Shown in pieces: positions 55,283 to 60,344 of a DNA stretch of 60,344 nucleotides. The DNA is from Deltaproteobacteria bacterium (GTDB lineage Bacteria; Myxococcota; Myxococcia; Myxococcales; SZAS-1), in NCBI GenBank assembly GCA_018266075.1, contig JAFEBB010000047.1, positions 1 through 60,344 on the forward strand. Direction: 5' to 3'. How positions within the stretch are numbered: position 1 is the stretch's first letter; every line of letters begins with the position of its first letter. A program made the translations under genes and the position numbers. Below the pieces are notes generated by a model. The model was not told the DNA's origin and searched no databases. It worked only from the letters and a program-made list of their open reading frames with translations.

Positions 55283-56598
55283 CACGCGCGCTCGATGTTC
55301 TTGTTCGCGTGGCCGGGCTTGATGGCGATGCCCTTCTCCTGCACCTCGCGCCACGAGAGCTTCTGGGTCTCGCCGTCCATGCGGACCATGGAGATGCAGC
55401 CCGGCGACGGACACACGAGGCTGCAGAGGTTGCAGCCCACGCACTCCTCGTCGACGATCTCCGGGTACGCCTTGCCGCCGCGGGCCTGATCGGGAACGAG
55501 CTTGATGGCCTGGTGGGCGCCGTCGTCGCAGGCGACGAAGCACAGGTTGCAGTTGATGCACTTGTCCTTATCGACGCGGGCCAGGACCTTGTAGTTCATG
55601 TCCAGGTTGCCCCAGTCGGTCACCGCGGCTGCGCTCTTACCCACGAGCTGCTTGGGGCTGGTCATGCCCTTTTCGCGCAGGTAGTTGGTGAGGCCGTCGA
55701 TGAGGTCCTCGACGATGCGGTAGCCGTAGTGCATGACCGCGGTGCACACCTGCACGCTGGTGGAGCCGAGGAGCATGAACTCCACGGCGTCGCGCCAGGT
55801 CTCCACGCCACCGATGCCGCTGATGGGGATGTGCTTGGTCTCCTTGTCGCGCGCGAGCTCGCCCACCATGTTCAGCGCGATGGGCTTCACCGCCGGACCG
55901 CAGTAGCCGCCGTGTGCGGCCATGCCGTTCACCATCGGGTACGGCATGAAGGTGTCGACGTCCACGCCCATCACGGAGTTGATGGTGTTGATGAGCGAGA
56001 GGCCATCGGCGCCGCCCTTCACGGCCGCGCGCCCGGGCGGGAGGATCGAGCCCACGTTCGGCGTGAGCTTCACCAGCACAGGCACCTTGGCCACCTCCTT
56101 CACCCACTCGGTGACCATGCAGGTGTACTCGGGCACCTGGCCCATGGCCGAGCCCATGCCGCGCTCGCTCATGCCGTGCGGACAGCCGAAGTTGAGCTCG
56201 ATGCCATCGGCGCCCGAGTCGTTGGTGCGCTTGACGATCTCGTGCCAGGCGTCGCGCTTCGACTCCACCATCAAGCTCGCGATCACCGCGTGCGTGGGGA
56301 AGCGCTTCTTGCACTTCTCGATCTCTTTGAAGTTCGTCTCGATGGGCCGGTCGGTGATGAGCTCGATGTTGTTGAGCCCGATCATCTTGCTGCCGCGATA
56401 GTCGAGCGTGGCGAGGCGCGAGCTCACGTTCACGATGGGCTGGCCGATCGTCTTCCACACCGCGCCGCCCCAGCCGGCCTCGAACGCGCGCTCCACCATC
56501 GAGCCCATGTTGGTGGGCGGCGCGCTGGCGAGCCAGAACGGGTTGGGGCTGATGATGCCGCCGGTGTTGGTGGTGAGGTCGATGACGGAGTTCTTCAT
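55282..56598 (-). CDS. preA: NAD-dependent dihydropyrimidine dehydrogenase, PreA subunit
   Basis: 438 residues from the ATG at 56598, preceded by AGGTG at good distance; a GTG three codons upstream is the alternative. With PreT it reduces uracil and thymine to the 5,6-dihydro forms. The N-terminal FMN barrel resembles dihydroorotate dehydrogenase, with active-site Cys in ELNFGCPHGMSERGMG. Near the C-terminus are two 4Fe-4S motifs, CINCNLCFVAC and CVGCNLCSLVC. It starts 9 bases after the preT stop. Confidence 0.96.
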   Translation of the reverse strand: MKNSVIDLTTNTGGIISPNPFWLASAPPTNMGSMVERAFEAGWGGAVWKTIGQPIVNVSSRLATLDYRGSKMIGLNNIELITDRPIETNFKEIEKCKKRFPTHAVIASLMVESKRDAWHEIVKRTNDSGADGIELNFGCPHGMSERGMGSAMGQVPEYTCMVTEWVKEVAKVPVLVKLTPNVGSILPPGRAAVKGGADGLSLINTINSVMGVDVDTFMPYPMVNGMAAHGGYCGPAVKPIALNMVGELARDKETKHIPISGIGGVETWRDAVEFMLLGSTSVQVCTAVMHYGYRIVEDLIDGLTNYLREKGMTSPKQLVGKSAAAVTDWGNLDMNYKVLARVDKDKCINCNLCFVACDDGAHQAIKLVPDQARGGKAYPEIVDEECVGCNLCSLVCPSPGCISMVRMDGETQKLSWREVQEKGIAIKPGHANKNIERA

Positions 56599-56607
56599 GG
56601 CGGGCAC

Positions 56608-57912
56608 CTAGGCGACCTTCGAGTTGGCAGCAGCGCCGTTGAGCTTCTTGTGGATGCCGCGCGCGGCGGCCTTGCCACCGGCCACGGCGTCGACGGCTTC
56701 CTTGCCGCCGTTCACGCAGTCGCCGCCTGCGAAGTACTTGGGGTTGGAGGTCTGGAACTCGGCGTTCACCACCACGCGGCCCTTGTCGTCGAGCGCCACC
56801 TGGGGGAAGCCCTTCAAGAACTCGGCGCGCTTCGCCTGGCCGATGGCCTTGATGACCATGTCGCACTCGAGGGTCAGCTCGGCGCCGGTCTGCGCGTTCT
56901 TGCAGACGAGCTTCTCCGCCTTGCCGTTGCCCTCGATGCGCACCGGCGACGCGTGGAAGTAGAAGTCGCAGCCCATCGACTTGCCGATCTCGTACTCGTA
57001 GTCGTACGCGGGCATGTCGTCCTCGCCCTTGCGGTACACGATGGCGCTGCGCTCGGCGCCGAGGCGCTTGGCCTGGGTCACGGCGTCGATGGCGGTGTTG
57101 CCCGCGCCGATCACCAGCACGCGCTTGCCGACCTTCACATCGGCCGGCTTCTTGGTCTTCAGCTCTTCGATGAAGGTGAGCGCGTCGACCACGCCCGGCA
57201 GATCCTCGCCGGGGATGCCGAGCTTCTGGGTCGCGCCCAGGCCCACGCCGATGAAGATGGCGTCGAAGTCCTTCTCCAGCTCGGCCAGCGGCACGTCCTT
57301 GCCCACGTGCGTGTTCTGCTTGAAGTGCACACCGAGCTGCTCGAGCAGCTTGGCCTCGGCGATCGCGAAGTCGGTGTTGATCTTGTACTGGGCCATTGCG
57401 TACGTGTTCAGGCCGCCCGGCTGTGCGCGGTCGTCGAACACGGTGACCGAGTAGCCGAGGATCGCGAGCTCCGCCGCGCAGCCCAGTCCGGCAGGCCCGC
57501 CGCCGATGATCGCCACCTTCTTGCCCGTGGCCTTGCCGGCCTCGAAGAGCTGGATGTCGCGCTCCATCACGTGGTCGGTGGCCACGCGCTGCAGCCGGCC
57601 GATCTCGATGGGCGAGTGCTGCAGCGAGTTGTGCACGCAGGCGCCTTCGCAGAGCGCCTCCACCGGGCACACGCGCGCGCACGAGCCGCCGAGGATGTTG
57701 CTCTCGAAGATCACCCGCGCCGAGCCGACCAGGTTGCCGCTGGCGATCTTCTTGATGAACGCCGGCACGTCGATGTGCGTGGGGCAGGCGCGGGTGCAGG
57801 GCGCGTCGTAGCAGTAGAGGCAGCGGTTCGCCTCGCGGAGCGCCTCCGGCATGGTCATCGCCGGGTGGAGTTCCTTGAAGGGGCCGTCGGTGAGCACGGG
57901 CAGCTTGGCCAT
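56608..57912 (-). CDS. preT: NAD-dependent dihydropyrimidine dehydrogenase, PreT subunit
   Basis: 434 residues from the ATG at 57912, preceded by GGAG; a GTG five codons upstream is the alternative. It is a GltD-like flavoprotein: N-terminal Cys clusters for Fe-S (CLYCYDAPCTRACP, GGSCARVCPVEALCEGAC), the FAD motif VAIIGGGPAGLGCAAELA, the NAD motif VLVIGAGNTAIDAV and a C-terminal FAGGDCVNGG. It passes electrons between NAD(H) and PreA. It is the first gene of preT-preA-unknown-NCS1. Confidence 0.96.
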   Translation of the reverse strand: MAKLPVLTDGPFKELHPAMTMPEALREANRCLYCYDAPCTRACPTHIDVPAFIKKIASGNLVGSARVIFESNILGGSCARVCPVEALCEGACVHNSLQHSPIEIGRLQRVATDHVMERDIQLFEAGKATGKKVAIIGGGPAGLGCAAELAILGYSVTVFDDRAQPGGLNTYAMAQYKINTDFAIAEAKLLEQLGVHFKQNTHVGKDVPLAELEKDFDAIFIGVGLGATQKLGIPGEDLPGVVDALTFIEELKTKKPADVKVGKRVLVIGAGNTAIDAVTQAKRLGAERSAIVYRKGEDDMPAYDYEYEIGKSMGCDFYFHASPVRIEGNGKAEKLVCKNAQTGAELTLECDMVIKAIGQAKRAEFLKGFPQVALDDKGRVVVNAEFQTSNPKYFAGGDCVNGGKEAVDAVAGGKAAARGIHKKLNGAAANSKVA

Positions 57913-57924
57913 GTCGACTCCGTC

Positions 57925-57940
57925 CACTCTAAAGAGAGTG
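57925..57940. promoter_or_regulatory. Inverted repeat CACTCT-AAAG-AGAGTG upstream of preT
   Basis: A perfect 6+6 inverted repeat 12 bases upstream of the preT ATG, in a gap of only 78 bases. It is a candidate operator. No base T-tract suggests termination. Confidence 0.4.
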
Positions 57941-57943
57941 CGG

Positions 57944-57974
57944 AAAACGAAAACCCCCGCCGAGCAGGCAGGGG
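57944..57974 (-). terminator. Intrinsic terminator downstream of the aminotransferase
   Basis: On the minus strand CCCC-T-GCC pairs with GGC-GGGG around TGCTC, followed by TTTTCGTTTT. It ends the aminotransferase transcript and separates it from preT, so preT should have its own promoter. Confidence 0.75.
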
Positions 57975-57990
57975 CAGGTGAGTTCGTCTG

Positions 57991-59289
57991 CTACGCGGTG
58001 GCGCTCTCGCCGAGCGACTCGCCGAGGATCTTCAGCGCGTCATCGACGTCGCCCTTGGTGGCGATCATCGGGGGCGCGATGCGCATCACGTTGCCGTAGA
58101 GGCCGCCCTTGCCGATGAGCAGGCCGCGCTTGCGCGTGGCCTCCATCAGGCGGTTGGCGCCCTGGGGATCCGGCTCCTTCGTCTTGCGGTCCTTCACCAG
58201 CTCGAGGGCCTGCATCAGGCCCATGCCGCGCACTTCGCCGATCTGCGTGAAGCGCTCGGCCAGCGCGTTGAGGCCGTCGCGCAGGTAGCCGCCCACGACC
58301 TTCGAGTTCTCCACGAGCCGCTCGTTCTCGATCACCGAGAGGGTCGCGAGCGCCTGGATCATCGACACCGGGTTCCCGCCGAACGTGGCGATCGACGAGT
58401 AGGTCTGCTTGTCGGCGAGCTCGGCCTTGGCCATGGTGGCGCCCACCGGAGCGCCGTTGGCGATGCCCTTGGCGAAGCTCATGATGTCGGGCGTGACGCC
58501 GTAGTTGTCGATGCCCCACATGTGATTGCCGGTGCGGCCAAAGCCGGTCTGCACCTCGTCGGCGATGAAGAGGCCGCCGTACTTCTTGATGATGGGCACC
58601 GCGACCTGGAAGTACTCCTTCGGCGGCGTGATGAAGCCGCCGACGCCCATGATCGGCTCGGCGATGAAGCAGGCCACCGCGCCCGAGGTCTCGGTCTGGA
58701 TGAGCGTCTCGATGTCCTTGGCGCAGCGCATCTCGCAGCTCGGATAGGTGAGCCCGAAGTCGCAGCGGTAGCAGTACGGCGCGTGCGCGTGCTTGATGCC
58801 CGGGATCTCGCTGCCGCGCGGGCGGTAGCTCTTGTGGCCCATCATGTTCAGGGCGGTGGCGGTGCGGCCGCCGTAGCTGTGGCGCAGCGCGATCATGTCC
58901 TGCGCGCCGGTGGCGACCTTGGCGGTGAGGATGCTGGTCTCGTTCGCCTCGGAGCCCGACGAGGTGAACATCAGCTTCCAGCCGGCCGGGTGGGCAGGCG
59001 CGAGGCTGGCCATCTTCTCGGCCATGCGGACGATGGGCTCGGTGGGGTAGAGCGTGGACACGTGCCCGAGCGTGCGGAGCTGCGCCGCGGTCTCTTCCAC
59101 GACCTTCGGGTTGCAGTGGCCGACGGACACCGTGAGGATGCCGGCGAAGAAGTCGAGGTACTTCTTGCCCTCGCTGTCCCACACGCTCATGCCCTGGGCT
59201 TTCACGGGCACCAGCGACTCGGAGTAGAAGTTCGAGACGTTGGGGAACAGGAACTGCTTGTGCTTGGCGCGAATGGTGTTGGCGTCCAC
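57991..59289 (-). CDS. Class III PLP aminotransferase, probably beta-alanine/beta-aminoisobutyrate-type
   Basis: 432 residues from a GTG at 59289 preceded by AGGGG; the frame is open 18 codons further but without a ribosome site. Class III markers: FTSSGSEANE, ALRHSYGGRTATALN, IADEVQTGFGRTG and the PLP-lysine segment SFAKGIANGAPVG. The extra Cys-containing insertion (YCYRCDFGLTYPSCEMRCAKD) is typical of the AGXT2-like group. Next to preA/preT and an NCS1 transporter it most likely removes the amino group of beta-alanine or beta-aminoisobutyrate. An ArgD-like role is less likely, because it is unlinked to the arg operon. Confidence 0.88.
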   Translation of the reverse strand: MDANTIRAKHKQFLFPNVSNFYSESLVPVKAQGMSVWDSEGKKYLDFFAGILTVSVGHCNPKVVEETAAQLRTLGHVSTLYPTEPIVRMAEKMASLAPAHPAGWKLMFTSSGSEANETSILTAKVATGAQDMIALRHSYGGRTATALNMMGHKSYRPRGSEIPGIKHAHAPYCYRCDFGLTYPSCEMRCAKDIETLIQTETSGAVACFIAEPIMGVGGFITPPKEYFQVAVPIIKKYGGLFIADEVQTGFGRTGNHMWGIDNYGVTPDIMSFAKGIANGAPVGATMAKAELADKQTYSSIATFGGNPVSMIQALATLSVIENERLVENSKVVGGYLRDGLNALAERFTQIGEVRGMGLMQALELVKDRKTKEPDPQGANRLMEATRKRGLLIGKGGLYGNVMRIAPPMIATKGDVDDALKILGESLGESATA

Positions 59290-59349
59290 GCGGAAACCCC
59301 TATGAAGTAACGAGAAGTGGGGCACCCTAGCAGAGGCTGTCACATGGCC

Positions 59350-60344
59350 TCAACGGAGCGGCGCGTCGAAGTGAGCGACGAAGCGCCCTTCATCTCCGAG
59401 TGAACGCTGGTCGTTCCACGCGATCGAGGGCGGGTCGCATCTCGGCAGGGATGCGTCTTCGACGACGCTGCCTTCCTGGCTGACCCAGACCGTGCGTTCA
59501 GGCCGAACCTTCAGCGCATCTTCAACGGCGGCGGGCACTTGGCGAACCAGCGGGGCTCGTTCGACGAGAAGCCGTGCCTCATGACCGATGACTTCCGGGT
59601 CGAAGGACATCAAGGCAGCTCCCACTGAGACAACCGTGCCGTCGACGGTGACGACCGAGGCTCCCAGGCTCTGGGCGAGGCGGTCGTCTGTGATGACCGT
59701 GCGGTCGAGAGCGATGAAGGCAAGGTCGAAGGCGACGACCGCAGCGTCGACGCTGATGACGTTGCGGTCGAGGGCGATGAAGGCACGGTCGAAGGCGACG
59801 ACCGCAGCGTCCACGCTGATGACCGTGCGGTCGAGGGCGACGACCGCACCTCCCAAGGTGGCGACCGCAAGGTCATCGGTGATGACCTCGTCTTCGTCTC
59901 CGTGGGCGACGCGGTCATCACCTTCGACCGCGAGGTCGTCTCTGTTGACCGAAGGTTCATTTGTCTCGAGGCCAGGTTCATCAGGCTCGAGCTCACCTTG
60001 CTGGGACACGGTCAGAGATTCGGATGAGAAACCCGCAGGTTCCAAGGCGACGAGCCGCGCAGCCAAATCGGCAAGGGTGCGTCCCGCGTCGACGAGAGCG
60101 TCATCGGCGTCGTGCGGGGTGCCCACCAGCTTGGGCTTGCCTGTGTGATCGAGCGGCTGATGGTCCAGCAAGACGAACGAGCTCGCGGTGGCCCGTTGCG
60201 GAGCGCCCAGCAAGCTCTGCGGACGACCTTCACCAATCTGCTGATTGTCCAGCGAGTCTTGGGGATTGAAGCGATCAAGCTGCAGAGCATCCAGCAAGCT
60301 TGGCGGACGACCTTCATCAAGCTGCAGACCGTCCAGCAAGCTTG
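59350..60344 (-). CDS. Putative heptad-repeat protein, open to the right edge (partial)
   Basis: The minus-strand frame is open from its stop at 59350 to the window end, at least 330 codons, with no sure start. The C-terminal 75 residues (VIGHEARLLVERAPLVRQVPAAVEDALKV...) are non-repetitive. Before them come about 18 seven-residue units of the type xVVAFDR/xFIALDR/xVISVDA. In this stretch the frame has the strongest third-position G/C of the frames I compared. Further toward the edge the third-position bias fades, and a plus-strand frame looks better. No family was recognised. Confidence 0.45.
   Translation of the reverse strand, partial: SLLDGLQLDEGRPPSLLDALQLDRFNPQDSLDNQQIGEGRPQSLLGAPQRATASSFVLLDHQPLDHTGKPKLVGTPHDADDALVDAGRTLADLAARLVALEPAGFSSESLTVSQQGELEPDEPGLETNEPSVNRDDLAVEGDDRVAHGDEDEVITDDLAVATLGGAVVALDRTVISVDAAVVAFDRAFIALDRNVISVDAAVVAFDLAFIALDRTVITDDRLAQSLGASVVTVDGTVVSVGAALMSFDPEVIGHEARLLVERAPLVRQVPAAVEDALKVRPERTVWVSQEGSVVEDASLPRCDPPSIAWNDQRSLGDEGRFVAHFDAPLR
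59629..60344. repeat. Tandem repeat region, 21-bp period with 63-bp and 42-bp higher-order units
   Basis: About 59690-59860 repeats 21-bp units; the string GACGACCGCAGCGTC recurs exactly 63 bases apart (59734, 59797). From 60208 the unit is 42 bp: CAGCAAGCT/CAGCGAGTC starts at 60208, 60250, 60292 and 60334. All periods are multiples of 21, so every open frame on both strands shows a 7-residue periodicity. The array continues past the window. Confidence 0.85.

Noticed and set aside
57991-59289. Aminotransferase as ArgD
   Set aside because: It is 34 kb from the arginine operon, beside preA/preT and a nucleobase transporter, and carries the AGXT2-like Cys-rich insertion.
59629-60344. CRISPR array at the right edge
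   Set aside because: Repeats are contiguous with multiples-of-21 periods and no unique spacers of constant length; no cas gene is present.

Overview
The window is GC-rich (about two thirds G+C by eye) and densely coded. It looks like a chromosomal segment of a myxobacterium or a close relative (Myxococcota). The evidence is two eukaryote-like Ser/Thr kinases and a PP2C phosphatase, many lipoproteins with Asp-Ala-Gly or Ser/Thr-Gly linkers, two secreted matrixin-like proteases ending in a Cys-rich, hydrophobic, poly-Arg tail of the MYXO-CTERM type, and Cys-rich or propeller surface lipoproteins. No phage, insertion sequence or CRISPR array was seen.
Layout. 0.1-7.5 kb (minus strand): a kinase with a PEGA domain, preceded by a four-gene set of exported lipoproteins that includes two c-type cytochrome proteins, with a Fur-box-like palindrome just upstream of the first gene. 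7.6-11.3 kb: pyrB, a PNPOx-fold protein, rlmN and a 2-oxoglutarate oxygenase. 11.3-14.0 kb: a membrane-anchored LamG-like protein, a peptidoglycan-binding protein and a DUF1304 protein. 14.0-24.5 kb (minus strand): a tight operon argC, argJ-argB fusion, argR, argG, argH, argF, carB, which makes arginine from N-acetylglutamate and carbamoyl phosphate under its own repressor. 24.5-28.0 kb: a 51-codon small gene, enolase, a protein with a nuclease-inhibitor-like C-terminus and a PP2C phosphatase. 28.4-33.6 kb: tRNA-Glu, tRNA-Gln, a small exported protein, a ZU5-like lipoprotein, a CPBP membrane protein and gltX. 33.7-41.0 kb: a TIGR02996/LRR protein, two large lipoproteins, an FMN reductase/DoxX/LysR redox group and a PilP-like protein. 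41.2-45.8 kb: an M16 peptidase pair (one active, one lacking the zinc motif), a frameshifted LigB dioxygenase and a GDPD. 45.9-49.2 kb: pgi and a kinase fused to a MshEN-like domain. 49.4-53.2 kb: ECF sigma/anti-sigma, then two matrixin-like proteases around a small exported protein. 53.3-59.3 kb: reductive pyrimidine catabolism (NCS1 transporter, unknown, preA, preT, aminotransferase). 59.6 kb to the end: a 21-bp-periodic repeat region running off the edge.
The most unusual signals lie outside the ordinary genes. One is an AT-rich palindrome TAAC-N6-GTTA, found seven times exactly and four times with one mismatch, mostly inside housekeeping genes and always in the same codon phase. A second is a two-copy REP/BIME-like element at convergent gene ends, with a compensatory base change in one stem; it supplies the stop codon of the upstream gene in both copies. 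Others are the argJ-argB fusion, the kinase-MshEN fusion and the heptad-periodic repeat region at the right edge.
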